64,000 bases of DNA, from NCBI RefSeq assembly GCF_014635185.1, contig NZ_BMCM01000003.1:419623-483622 (forward strand), written 5' to 3'. Positions 6,963-15,270 of the stretch are shown here, piece after piece. Origin of the DNA: Microbacterium murale (GTDB lineage: Bacteria; Actinomycetota; Actinomycetes; Actinomycetales; Microbacteriaceae). The notes under the pieces are model-generated. The model had not been told where the DNA came from. It saw only the letters and a program-made list of their open reading frames with translations, and did no database searches. Position numbers and translations under genes: made by a program. The first letter of the stretch is position 1; each line of letters starts with the position of its first letter.

Positions 6963-7982
6963 ATGCACTACCGCACACTCGGACGCACCGGCATCCGCGT
7001 CTCACCATTCGCCCTCGGGGCGATGATGTTCAGTTCATTCGGGAACGGCGATCAGACAGAAGTGAACCGGATGGTGGCCCGCGCCCTCGATGCCGGCATC
7101 AACTTCATCGACACCGCCGACGCCTACGGAGAATCCGAGGAGATGCTCGGTGAGGCACTGAAGGGACGGCGAGACGACGTCGTGCTCGCATCGAAGTTCG
7201 CGCGCCCCATCGGCGATGATCCCAACCATCAGGGCGGCTCACGCCGGTGGATCATCACGGCGGTCGAGAACTCGCTGCGCCGGTTGAACACGGACCATCT
7301 CGATCTCTACCAGATGCATCGCCCTGATCCGGAGACCGACATCGATGAGACCCTCTCCGCGCTCACGGACCTCGTACGCAGCGGCAAGGTCCGCGCGATC
7401 GGCTCCTCCGATATGCCCGCCTCCGACATCGTGGAGGCCCAATGGGTCGCCGAGCGGCGAGGGCTCGAGCGCTTCCGCACCGAGCAGCCGCACTACTCGC
7501 TGCTGGATCGTTCGATCGAGCGGGAGGTACTGCCGGTCGCGCAGCGCTATGGCATGGGCACCGTGATCTGGAGTCCGCTGGCCAGCGGCATGCTGACCGG
7601 ACGTGTCCGCCGCGGGCAGGACACCGACCTTCGCCGCACACGCCTGTTCGCCGCTCTGCGCGACGAGCACCGCATCGATGCGGTCGAGAAGTTCATCCCG
7701 CTCGCCGCAGATGCCGGCCTGCCTCTCACGCATCTGGCACTCGCGTTCGTGATCGCACATCCGGGCGTGACATCTGCGCTCATCGGTCCGCGGACGATGG
7801 AGCAGCTCGATGACCTTCTCGCGGCGGCCGAGGTGCGGCTCTCGGACGAGATCCTCGACCGGATCGATGAGATCGTCGCACCTGGAACGGGAGTCGGCAG
7901 GATGGACCAGGAGTACAACACACCCGCCATCGAGTCGGCAGCACTGCGCCGCAGGCCCGTACAAGATCGATCGGCCGCATGA
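6963..7982 (+). CDS. Aldo/keto reductase
   Basis: 339 residues with a TIM-barrel layout. The catalytic tetrad of the family is visible: Asp50 and Tyr55 (DTADAYGES), Lys78 (ASKFARP) and His119 (YQMHRPD). NADPH-binding features occur in the C-terminal third (VTSALIGPRTMEQLDD). It resembles the general-stress YhdN/IolS-like reductases, which reduce aldehydes and ketones in the cytoplasm with NADPH. The strong ribosome site AAGGAG lies 6 bases before the ATG. It is divergent from, and probably repressed by, the TetR gene. The substrate cannot be read from sequence. Confidence 0.9.
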   Translation: MHYRTLGRTGIRVSPFALGAMMFSSFGNGDQTEVNRMVARALDAGINFIDTADAYGESEEMLGEALKGRRDDVVLASKFARPIGDDPNHQGGSRRWIITAVENSLRRLNTDHLDLYQMHRPDPETDIDETLSALTDLVRSGKVRAIGSSDMPASDIVEAQWVAERRGLERFRTEQPHYSLLDRSIEREVLPVAQRYGMGTVIWSPLASGMLTGRVRRGQDTDLRRTRLFAALRDEHRIDAVEKFIPLAADAGLPLTHLALAFVIAHPGVTSALIGPRTMEQLDDLLAAAEVRLSDEILDRIDEIVAPGTGVGRMDQEYNTPAIESAALRRRPVQDRSAA

Positions 7983-8008
7983 CCGCGTAGACGATTGCCG
8001 GATACGCA

Positions 8009-8036
8009 GAAAACCCCCGGAAATCCGGGGGTTTTC
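8009..8036. terminator. Bidirectional intrinsic terminator
   Basis: A perfect 12-bp stem (GAAAACCCCCGG with its complement) and a 4-base loop, with T-rich arms in both directions. It ends the aldo/keto reductase transcript on the plus strand and tRNA-Glu on the minus strand. Confidence 0.9.
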
Positions 8037-8045
8037 TCGTGTCTG

Positions 8046-8118
8046 TGACCCCAGCGGGATTCGAACCCGCGTTACCGCCGTGAGAGGGCAGCGTACTAGG
8101 CCGCTATACGATGGGGCC
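8046..8118 (-). tRNA. tRNA-Glu (anticodon CTC)
   Basis: A 73-base cloverleaf. The acceptor stem GGCCCCA/TGGGGTC has discriminator A, the anticodon loop CTCTCAC places CTC at the anticodon, and the T arm is GCGGG-TTCGAAT-CCCGC. CCA is not encoded. In this lineage the GluRS (gltX at 15.3-16.8 kb) is expected to charge both tRNA-Glu and tRNA-Gln. Confidence 0.95.
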
Positions 8119-8270
8119 GTCTTGCGGAGCGTTCCAGCCCCGCGACAACCGTTCAAGTATGCCATGGGATTTCGCACTCCGCAAAATCGGGTCGACCGCG
8201 CAGAGATCCCGGGCGCGTCATGATCTCAACGCCGTTTGCCGTGCAGTCGAAGTAGGAGTTGACTCGTCCC

Positions 8271-8909
8271 ATGCGCGTCACGAAGTTCGAACATGCCACC
8301 CTCCGCCTCGACCTCGGCGGCGACACCCTGCTCGTCGATCCTGGGTCGTTCACCAGCCCGCTCGTCGACCTGTCCGGTCTCGTCGCCGTCGTGATCACGC
8401 ACGAGCATCCGGATCACTGGACGCCCGATCACCTCGACCGCATCCTCCGCGACGCTCCTGGCACCCCGATCTTCGCACCTGCAGGTGTCGCCGCGGCCGC
8501 AGCCGACTACGAGATCACCGTCGTCGCACCCGGTGACACGGTGAGCGCCGGGCCTTTCTCGCTGCGATTCTTCGGCGGCGATCACGAGATCATCCACTCC
8601 TCGCTGCCGCGCGTTCAGAACGTCGGGGTGCTGATCAACGACGAGCTCTACTACCCGGGCGATTCGTACGCGGTACCGGAAGGAGTCGAGGTCGACGCCC
8701 TCGCCGCGCCTCTGGGCGCCCCGTGGCTCAAGATCGGAGAGGCGATGGACTTCGTCCTGGCCGTCGCGCCCCGCCGAGCTTTCGGCGTGCACGACATGAC
8801 GCTGTCCGTCATCGGCCGCGACATGCACCGCTCGCGCCTGAAGTGGGCGACTGAGCAGCACGGCGGCGAGTTCTTCGAGCTCGACCCCGGCGACACGCTG
8901 GATCTGTAG
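8271..8909 (+). CDS. MBL-fold metal-dependent hydrolase
   Basis: 212 residues from the ATG at 8271; AGGAG at 8254-8258 favours this over the TTG at 8259, which abuts the ribosome site. The metal-binding motif HEHPDH (His44, His46, Asp48, His49) is intact. Further ligands are likely at GGDHEIIH and the GDS (YYPGDSYAVP) near 125. The short single-domain form resembles the L-ascorbate-6-phosphate-lactonase/UlaG-like branch and other small hydrolases of unknown substrate. It runs two bases ahead of the broken phosphotransferase gene, so the two formed one unit. Confidence 0.85.
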   Translation: MRVTKFEHATLRLDLGGDTLLVDPGSFTSPLVDLSGLVAVVITHEHPDHWTPDHLDRILRDAPGTPIFAPAGVAAAAADYEITVVAPGDTVSAGPFSLRFFGGDHEIIHSSLPRVQNVGVLINDELYYPGDSYAVPEGVEVDALAAPLGAPWLKIGEAMDFVLAVAPRRAFGVHDMTLSVIGRDMHRSRLKWATEQHGGEFFELDPGDTLDL

Positions 8910-8911
8910 TC

Positions 8912-9820
8912 GTGGCCCACTCACCGGGCGCCGAGCGCACAATCGACGAGAGCGCGGTGCGGATGCTGCTCGCGCAGGGCGCGCCTCATCTCGTAGATCG
9001 CGCGTTGCAGCTGGTCTACGAAGGATGGGACAACGCGACCTGGCGACTCGGCGATGACCTCGCGGTGCGCATCCCCCGTCGCGAGGTCGCTGCCCCATTG
9101 ATCGAGCACGAGCAGCAGGCGCTCCTCATCCTCGGTCCTGTGCTCGAAGCCGCCGGTGTTCGGGCCCCGGTCCCCGTCGTCAACGGACAGGCGACGTCTG
9201 AGTTCCCCTGGCCTTGGTCGATCGTGCCGTGGATCCCCGGAGAACATGCGCTCGAGCGTGCTCGCCCCGACAACACCGGCTGGGCGCCGGATCTCGCTCG
9301 CGCTCTCCGCGCGCTCCACAGGACTGCCCCGGCGGATGCACCTCACAACCCCGTTCGGGGTGTTCCGCTCGCCGAACGGGACGAGCGCATGCGCACTCTC
9401 ATCGCTCTGACTCCTGCACCGCACGCTGCCGTGCTCGACAGAGCCTGGGCCGCCGGGACCGCCGCACCGAGCAGCGCCGAACGGGTGTGGATTCACGGCG
9501 ATCTCCATTCGGGCAACATCATCATCTCCGGTGATCGGCTGTCGGCTCTCATCGACTTCGGGGACGTCACCGCCGGCGACCCGGCCTACGACCTCGCGGT
9601 CGCGTGGATGGCGTTCGACGCGAACGGCCGCGCATAGTTCCGACGGTGCACCGAGGATCGCTACGACGACGCGACCTGGATTCGAGCACGCGCGTGGGCC
9701 GCTTCAGTGTCCGCCATCCTGCTCACACAGAGCGATGACCGTGAAGACTATCTCGCGCTCGGCCGCAGCACGGCGCTGGAGCTGCAGGCTGAGGAGACTA
9801 CTGCGCAGCCCGCACTCTGA
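8912..9820 (+). pseudogene. Aminoglycoside-phosphotransferase-like kinase interrupted by an in-frame TAG
   Basis: The first frame runs 241 codons and stops at TAG (9635-9637). The same frame then continues for 60 sense codons to TGA at 9820, with no frameshift. The continuation (FRRCTEDRYDDATW ... SAILLTQ ... DYLALGRSTALELQ) is what follows DFGDVTAGDPAYDLA in intact APH-fold kinases. Catalytic elements before the stop are present: HGDLHSGN at 195-202 and DFGD at 215-218. A single base change (for example from TTG or TCG) explains the stop. The truncated product would lack the C-terminal helices. The full frame would overlap the 3' end of convergent pepN by 23 bases. A sequencing error or readthrough is also possible. 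Confidence 0.8.
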
Positions 9821-12275
9821 TCTCCCGAGCCAGATGATCGCGCTGTTCGATCACGAGGCGGCGCAGCGCCGCGGGCGCGGCCGCGTTCGCCGCGAGCCAT
9901 GCGTCGACCGCATTCGTGGTCTCCGTCCCCGGGAACAGCCCGAGCACGAGCCTCCTGGCGATCTCGATGCTCCGCGAGTCCCAGGTACCGGCGATCCACG
10001 CGAAGTACTCGTCATCGAATCGAGCGATGAGGTCACGACGCGCACCCGCTCGCACGCCGGCGATGATGGCGTCGAGGTGATCATTGCTCAGGCTGTGATC
10101 GCTCCAGGCCCGGTCCCATGCGGCAGAACGGACGTCCGCGGTGGGACGAGACGCCAGCGCACGCAGGGCGGCCGTGCGCCCCTCGGCGGTGTCGTCGTTC
10201 TCGAGCTCCTTCGCAATGGCGTCTTCCGAGAGATTCCCCGTCGTCGCCGACGCCGCGATCAGCGACCAGCGCAATTGCGGGTCGATCGGGAGTCCGGCCG
10301 GTCCCTCTCCATCGAGGAGCGCGCGGACCCTCTCTGTGCCGGCATCGCTCACTGCGGATGCCGTGGCGAACGCCCGTGCCCACGCCAACTGTGCGTCGCT
10401 GCCTGGTGCCGCAGCATCCATCGCCGTCTCGGTGGCCGTGAGCCACGCGTCACGCTCGGCGTCGCGCTGCGGGGCGGGAACGAAGTGCCCGATCGTGTAC
10501 GCGGCGTTCGCCAGCACACCGGCGAGCAATCCGGTGTTCTCCTCTGCCGGTGCGTGGCGACGTACGATCTCCAGGTACTCCGCGGCCGGCAGTTCGCCGT
10601 CGCGTGCGGCGTTCCACAGCGACGACCACACCAGGGCACGCGGCAGCGGCGGAAGGGTGGACAGCGCTGTCCTGACGGCGGCCAGCGAGGCGTCATCGAG
10701 CCGCGCCTTGACGTAGCTCAGGTCCTCGTCGTTGAGGAGTACGAGATCCGCATCGGGTAGCGCGACCGGTGTCCGCTCCCCCGTGATGTCGAGCTCGACC
10801 TGCTCATGCAGCACGAGTCGGCCGTCGGTCAGGTCGTACAGCCCGACGCGCAGCCGATGCGGCCGCGGATCGCTCTGCACCAGCATCCGCGCCCCTTCGC
10901 TGTCGGTCTCCAGCCACAGGGTCGAGACACCGCTGGTCTCCAGCCAGGCCTTCGACCAGGCGCGCACGTCGCGACCGGACGCGTCCTCGAGCTGCACGAG
11001 CAGGTCATCGAGTGTTGTGTTGCCGTACGCATGAGCGGCGAAGTATCGCCGCGCGCCTTCGAAGAAGGCCTCCGCGCCGACGAACGCGACGAGCTGCTTC
11101 AGCACGGCTGCACCCTTCGCGTAGGTTATGCCGTCGAAGTTGAGCTTGGCCGCCTCGAGATCGGTGATGTCGGCGACAATCGGATGCGTCGTCGGAAGCT
11201 GATCCTGCTGGTACGCCCATGCCTTGCGGTTGGCGGCGAACCGCTCCCATGCATCGGTGAACCGGGTCGCTGCCGCTGAGGCGTGCGAGCCCATGTAGTC
11301 GGCGAACGATTCCTTCAGCCACAGATCGTCCCACCAGCGCATCGTGACGAGGTCGCCGAACCACATGTGCGCCATCTCGTGCAGGATCGTGTTCGCGCGC
11401 GCCCCCCGTTGGGCGTCTGTGGCGGCTCCCCGGGGGATGTACGCCTCGGTGAACGTGACAAGGCCGGGATTCTCCATGGCTCCGAGGTTGTACTCGGGCA
11501 CGAAGATCTGGTCGTACTTGCCCCACGGGTACGCGAACGCGAACGCATCCGTGAAGAAGTCCAGCCCCTGACGCGTGATCTCGATGATCTCGTCCGCTTC
11601 GAGGTGCGGTGCGAGCGATGCCCGGCAGAGAACGCCGAGTGCGACCTCCTGATCTGCGCGACTCCAGGTGCCGTCGACTCGATGATACGGCCCTGCCGCC
11701 ACAGCCGTGATGTAGCTCGAGAGCGGCAGCGTCGGCGCCAACTCCACGGTCTGCACGCCGTCCGCCTCCTCCGCTTTCGCGACGCGCTGGTTCGACAGCA
11801 CCTGCCAGCCGCTGGGCGCATGCACGACGAACGTGTACGACGCCTTCATGTCCGGCTGTTCGAAGCACGCCATCACCCGGCGCGAGTCGGCGGGCTCGTA
11901 TTGCGTATAGAGATAGGTCTCGCCGTCGACCGGATCGACGAAACGGTGCAGCCCTTCGCCGGACCGACTGTACACGCCGGTCGCCCCGATCACGGCGGTG
12001 TTGGATGCGGCGAGCCCCCTGACGGTGATCCGGGCGCCGTCGTATTCGATGGGCACCTCGATATCGTTGACGATGACGTGGTCGACCGACTCGCCGATGA
12101 AGTCGATCCAGGTGGTGGATTCCGAGGAATCGAACGCCAACGTCGTCGTGGTGCTGAACCCGCGCTGTTCCGGGTTCTGCGCATCCCGCAGATCGAGTTC
12201 GACTCGAATCTCGTGCACGTTCACGGCCGCCGATCGTGCGGCGGTCTCCTGCCTGGTCAGGTTCGCAGAGCTCAT
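9798..12275 (-). CDS. pepN: Aminopeptidase N (M1 family)
   Basis: 825 residues from the ATG at 12275 ([11 protein letters not shown]-type start, typical of actinobacterial PepN); in-frame starts up to 78 bases upstream are possible. The M1 hallmarks are intact: the substrate-binding exopeptidase motif GAMEN at 265-269 and the zinc site HEMAH at 299-303 with Glu322 downstream ([10 protein letters not shown]). A C-terminal ERAP1-like helical domain fills the last ~300 residues. It is a cytoplasmic zinc enzyme that removes N-terminal amino acids from peptides. It is divergent from the cold-shock gene and convergent with the broken kinase. Confidence 0.95.
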   Translation of the reverse strand: MSSANLTRQETAARSAAVNVHEIRVELDLRDAQNPEQRGFSTTTTLAFDSSESTTWIDFIGESVDHVIVNDIEVPIEYDGARITVRGLAASNTAVIGATGVYSRSGEGLHRFVDPVDGETYLYTQYEPADSRRVMACFEQPDMKASYTFVVHAPSGWQVLSNQRVAKAEEADGVQTVELAPTLPLSSYITAVAAGPYHRVDGTWSRADQEVALGVLCRASLAPHLEADEIIEITRQGLDFFTDAFAFAYPWGKYDQIFVPEYNLGAMENPGLVTFTEAYIPRGAATDAQRGARANTILHEMAHMWFGDLVTMRWWDDLWLKESFADYMGSHASAAATRFTDAWERFAANRKAWAYQQDQLPTTHPIVADITDLEAAKLNFDGITYAKGAAVLKQLVAFVGAEAFFEGARRYFAAHAYGNTTLDDLLVQLEDASGRDVRAWSKAWLETSGVSTLWLETDSEGARMLVQSDPRPHRLRVGLYDLTDGRLVLHEQVELDITGERTPVALPDADLVLLNDEDLSYVKARLDDASLAAVRTALSTLPPLPRALVWSSLWNAARDGELPAAEYLEIVRRHAPAEENTGLLAGVLANAAYTIGHFVPAPQRDAERDAWLTATETAMDAAAPGSDAQLAWARAFATASAVSDAGTERVRALLDGEGPAGLPIDPQLRWSLIAASATTGNLSEDAIAKELENDDTAEGRTAALRALASRPTADVRSAAWDRAWSDHSLSNDHLDAIIAGVRAGARRDLIARFDDEYFAWIAGTWDSRSIEIARRLVLGLFPGTETTNAVDAWLAANAAAPAALRRLVIEQRDHLAREIRVRAAQ

Positions 12276-12568
12276 GTCGTCCATCGTTTCATGGGCGAAC
12301 TCCACAGCCGTCAACAAGTTGTCCCCGGAATGGGCTAAGCTGGGGCGACACATTCACGTTGACTTCCGGAATCTCCGGCTGTTCATCGGCCCGACTGCAA
12401 CCAGCATGGTGGCCACTCGATCATCGTCCTTCATCTACCTCACGCTCCCAGACACGAGACGCAGCGAATCTCCGCCGTCACACTGAGAGCCCCCACAAGC
12501 TGCCGAGCCGAACATCGTCGAGGCATTACGGGTCGAAGCTCGGCCCACGAACACAAAGGAAACACAGC
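12276..12568. other. Intergenic region between divergent pepN and cold-shock gene
   Basis: 293 bases with no credible gene. It must hold the pepN promoter and the promoter plus leader of the cold-shock gene. The AAAGGA at 12555-12560 is the ribosome site of the latter. No clear -35/-10 pair or riboswitch-like fold was identified by eye. The region is less GC-rich towards the cold-shock start. Confidence 0.4.
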
Positions 12569-12772
12569 ATGGCCACTGGCACTGTCAAATGGTTCAACTC
12601 CGACAAGGGCTACGGCTTCATTGCTCCCGATGACGGATCCGCCGATGTCTTCGCGCACTTCAGCGCGATCCAGGGCAGCGGACACCGCAACCTCGAGGAA
12701 GCACAGAAGGTCGAGTTCGACACGGAGCAGGGCCCCAAGGGTCCCCAGGCGACGAACATCACCGCGCTCTGA
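12569..12772 (+). CDS. Cold-shock protein (CspA family)
   Basis: 67 residues, the usual length of the family. RNP1 reads KGYGFIA (13-19) and RNP2 reads DVFAHF (26-31), the two RNA-binding strands of the OB-fold cold-shock domain; the start ATGTVKWFN is canonical. The product binds single-stranded RNA and DNA and melts RNA structure in the cytoplasm. The ATG at 12569 has AAAGGA 8 bases ahead. A strong terminator follows, so the gene is monocistronic. Confidence 0.97.
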   Translation: MATGTVKWFNSDKGYGFIAPDDGSADVFAHFSAIQGSGHRNLEEAQKVEFDTEQGPKGPQATNITAL

Positions 12773-12783
12773 ATTAGAGCTTC

Positions 12784-12821
12784 AAGGCCCGATCCTGCCG
12801 CAATGCGGGATCGGGCCTTTT
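12784..12821 (+). terminator. Intrinsic terminator of the cold-shock gene
   Basis: A 12-bp stem (AAGGCCCGATCC with GGATCGGGCCTT) around a GC-rich loop, ending in TTTT. Confidence 0.92.
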
Positions 12822-12853
12822 GCTGTCACCCACGCCTTGGCACGCCGCTCGAT

Positions 12854-12896
12854 TTGACGAGTCGGCGATTTGCCGCGTACATTACAGATCGGTAAC
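12854..12896 (+). promoter_or_regulatory. Candidate promoter and MtrA-like direct repeat upstream of the M23 peptidase
   Basis: TTGACG (12854-12859) and TACATT (12878-12883) are 18 bases apart. Overlapping the -10 is ATTAC-N6-GTAAC (12881-12896), a direct repeat with the spacing of actinobacterial MtrA boxes (GTMAC-N6-GTMAC). MtrA is known to control cell-wall peptidase genes in other actinobacteria. The match is imperfect, and no binding partner is in the window. Confidence 0.35.
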
Positions 12897-12919
12897 GGTC
12901 TCGCCCGAAGGGACCGGCC

Positions 12920-13960
12920 GTGAGCAGAACAACCCATTCTGCGTCGGAAGGATCCCTCACGACTTCAGTGCGATCCGAGCGCGCCCCCGATTCCGCCTCG
13001 GCTACATCAGACTCCCTCAACGCATCTCGACCGCAACTGCGACGCGACCTGCGTCCACGCGCGACCCCGACTCCGGTTGTCGCCGCGACCCCGACTCCGA
13101 GTGTCGCCGCGAGCCCGACTCCGGTTGTCGCCGCGAGCCCGACTCCGAGTGTCGCCGCGAGCCCGACCGCGTCGGCCGCAACGCCGCCGCGCCGAGCAGA
13201 GCCGCGCCGCGCAGAGCCGCGCCGCCCGAAGCCACGAACGCATCGTCGCCGCTGGGCCAAGATGAAGTCGTTGAGCGCCGTACTGGCGGTCGGCACGTTG
13301 ATCACCGGGATCGCTCTCCCGTCACTGAACCCGGACGCCGAGCCTGTTTCCGCCGCCACCGCCGGCGTCTCGGCTCTCCAGGATGTCGCGCAGTCGTACA
13401 GCTCCACGGACGAGATCCGCGCCGAGATCGCCCCGCGAGGCAACTTCTCCGCAACGACGCCGACAGAGATCGATGAGACACGTTCCCGCGCAGTCGCAGC
13501 CGCGCTGGCAGCGGGGATGCCGCTCGGCAGCGCGGTGGAGATCCCCATCGCCCACCAGGTCGTGATGCCGATGGCGGCAGGGGCCTACTCGTTCACCGAC
13601 GGCTTCGGCGCTTCCAGGCCGGGTCGATCGCATCTTGGACAGGACTTCGCCGCGCCCGTCGGCTCGCCGATCAACGCCGCGATGGACGGCTGCGTCTCCC
13701 GCTCGACGGAGAGCTACCAGGGGTACGGCGTCACGATCCAGATCGAGAGCGTCATCGACGGTGAGGCTGTCAGCACGGTCTACTCGCACATGAACTACGG
13801 CACCCGCGCGGTGCAGGTCGGCGAGTGCGTCACAGCCGGCCAGTACATCGGCGACGTCGGCTCGACGGGCTACGTGTTCGGTTCGTGCTTGCACTTCGAG
13901 GTGCACGTCGACAGCGTGCCGGTCGATCCGATGCCGTGGCTCTCCGCGCACGTCGGCTGA
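12920..13960 (+). CDS. M23-family (LytM-type) cell-wall peptidase with repeat-rich N-terminus
   Basis: 346 residues from a GTG with AGGGA 6 bases upstream. A basic N-terminal tail is followed by a low-complexity part at 48-90 built from 8-residue ATPTPVVA/SPTPSVAA units and an Arg/Pro/Glu stretch at 91-107. A membrane or signal helix lies at about 116-135, so the tail is cytoplasmic. The outer region ends in the M23 domain from about 222 to 346. Metal ligands His238 and Asp242 (HLGQD) and His325 are present, and His290 (YSHM) matches the catalytic His. The usual HxH is CLH here (Cys323 in place of the first His), so activity may be altered. The protein is probably a membrane-anchored or secreted peptidoglycan hydrolase or its regulator. 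Confidence 0.85.
   Translation: MSRTTHSASEGSLTTSVRSERAPDSASATSDSLNASRPQLRRDLRPRATPTPVVAATPTPSVAASPTPVVAASPTPSVAASPTASAATPPRRAEPRRAEPRRPKPRTHRRRWAKMKSLSAVLAVGTLITGIALPSLNPDAEPVSAATAGVSALQDVAQSYSSTDEIRAEIAPRGNFSATTPTEIDETRSRAVAAALAAGMPLGSAVEIPIAHQVVMPMAAGAYSFTDGFGASRPGRSHLGQDFAAPVGSPINAAMDGCVSRSTESYQGYGVTIQIESVIDGEAVSTVYSHMNYGTRAVQVGECVTAGQYIGDVGSTGYVFGSCLHFEVHVDSVPVDPMPWLSAHVG
13061..13177 (+). repeat. 24-bp in-frame tandem repeat in the M23 gene
   Basis: Four full units at 13061, 13085, 13109 and 13133 and a diverged fifth from 13157. The core is GCGA(C/G)CCCGACTCC followed alternately by GGTTGTCGCC or GAGTGTCGCC. Each unit encodes eight residues. The alternation of the two endings suggests growth by doubling of a 48-bp pair. 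Copy number could vary without breaking the frame. Confidence 0.9.
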
Positions 13961-14003
13961 CATCGCTCAACTGATGTCGCTCAGCTGACACGGGCGGCGC
14001 AGC

Positions 14004-14984
14004 TCAACGCTTGCGCAGCACCTTGAGCACGCATTGCTCCTCGAGCGTCAAGTACTTCCGCGGACGCATACGGCCCATCGTCTTTCGCACTTCGGGGATC
14101 GTGACGCCGTCCTCGAAGGCGGCGAACACACGAGGGTCGATGTACGATCCCTTCGTCACCGCCGGTGTGTTGCCGAGGCGCTCCGCGACCTGCTCGATGA
14201 CGTCGCGCACCACTGCCGCATCTCCGTCGCCGCCGTCGCGCTCGGTCTCGGCGGCGAGCAGGGCAGAGGTCGCCAGCAGCGTGCCGCCCCACGTGCGGAA
14301 GTCCTTCGCCGAGAACTCCTTGCCCATATGCCTCTTCACGTAGGCGTTCACACGCTTGCTGTCGACGTCGCGGATCACGCCATCTTCGTCGAAGAAACGG
14401 AAGATCTCGTACCCCGGCATGTCGTTCAGCTGTCGGATGATGCGCACGATCTGCTGATCCCGGATCGTCCTGACGTGCCTCTTTCCGCTCTTGCCGACGA
14501 AGTCGAAGGTCACGCTGCTCGAGGAGACGTCCGCGTGCTTACGACGCAGCGTCGTGGCCCCGTAGTGATCGTACTTCCGGGCGTACTCGGGGTTGCCGAC
14601 CCTGAAGAATTCCTGGTCGATGAGTCTGATGATGCACGCGACCACCTTGTCCTCGTTCAAGCGGCGCCTGCGCAGATCATGGTCGACCTGCTTGCGCAGG
14701 CGCGGCAGGCGTTCGGCGAAGCGCAGGATGCGCGCGTACTTCTTCTTCTCCTGGCTGCGGATGTACGCGGGGCTGTAGATGGCCTGGCGCCGACCGGCAT
14801 CGTCGACTCCCCTGGCCAGCACCTTGGCCGACGATGACCGCGCGATCTCGACGTCCGTCCACGCCGGCGGTATCGCCAACGCCTCGATTCTGGTGATCTC
14901 GCGTGCATTCCTGATGCGACGCCCCGCACTGCGGTAGACGGTGTTCTCGCCATCCTGCTCACGGGTTACGGGCAGTCGTGACAT
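14004..14984 (-). CDS. DNA topoisomerase IB
   Basis: 326 residues from the ATG at 14984, which has GGAGG 6 bases upstream; the longer frame runs through the tRNA-Gln and is rejected. Family features are the N-terminal beta-rich domain, the catalytic core with Arg120 (IIRLIDQEFFRVGN), the lysine of VGKSGKRH, KDFRTW near 227-232 and the nucleophile Tyr281 in KGSYIDPRVF. It relaxes supercoils through a 3'-phosphotyrosine intermediate without ATP. It is the poxvirus-like bacterial type IB enzyme found patchily in actinobacteria. It is expected to be cytoplasmic. Confidence 0.92.
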   Translation of the reverse strand: MSRLPVTREQDGENTVYRSAGRRIRNAREITRIEALAIPPAWTDVEIARSSSAKVLARGVDDAGRRQAIYSPAYIRSQEKKKYARILRFAERLPRLRKQVDHDLRRRRLNEDKVVACIIRLIDQEFFRVGNPEYARKYDHYGATTLRRKHADVSSSSVTFDFVGKSGKRHVRTIRDQQIVRIIRQLNDMPGYEIFRFFDEDGVIRDVDSKRVNAYVKRHMGKEFSAKDFRTWGGTLLATSALLAAETERDGGDGDAAVVRDVIEQVAERLGNTPAVTKGSYIDPRVFAAFEDGVTIPEVRKTMGRMRPRKYLTLEEQCVLKVLRKR

Positions 14985-15044
14985 GTGATCCTCCCCGGTG
15001 AAGACGGTCGCTCCGGATGCTTTCGCGAAGGTGTTCGTAAACCA

Positions 15045-15075
15045 AGAAAACCCCCGCACGAGCGGGGGTTTTTCT
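15045..15075. terminator. Bidirectional intrinsic terminator after tRNA-Gln
   Basis: A stem of A-tract plus CCCCCGC with the complementary GCGGGGG plus T-tract and a 4-base loop. It ends tRNA-Gln on the minus strand and would also stop plus-strand reading. It is built like the terminator next to tRNA-Glu. Confidence 0.9.
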
Positions 15076-15079
15076 GTGG

Positions 15080-15151
15080 CTGGGGTACCTGGACTCGAAC
15101 CAAGAACAACGGTACCAGAAACCGCCGTGTTGCCAATTACACCATACCCCA
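15080..15151 (-). tRNA. tRNA-Gln (anticodon CTG)
   Basis: A 72-base cloverleaf. The acceptor TGGGGTA/TACCCCA has discriminator G, and the anticodon loop TTCTGGT gives CTG. The CCA end is encoded at 15077-15079. It lies about 120 bases downstream of gltX on the same strand, as is common in actinobacteria where GluRS mischarges tRNA-Gln for GatCAB to amidate. Confidence 0.95.
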
Positions 15152-15270
15152 AGGGCGAAACCAGAGCCTCGCACCGAGAGACAACTCTACCCGATATTCA
15201 CGGTGCAGCCAAAACGCGAGGACCAGGGCGGCGCGTCTTCATCACGTCGCCCGGCTCCGCTTCGGTCGCG

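Noticed and set aside
13061-13177. Regular repeats that might be a CRISPR array
   Set aside because: The units abut with no spacers and are in frame inside the M23 gene.
15077-15152. Long N-terminal extension of topoisomerase IB
   Set aside because: It would run through the tRNA-Gln terminator and gene; the ATG at 14984 has a strong ribosome site.
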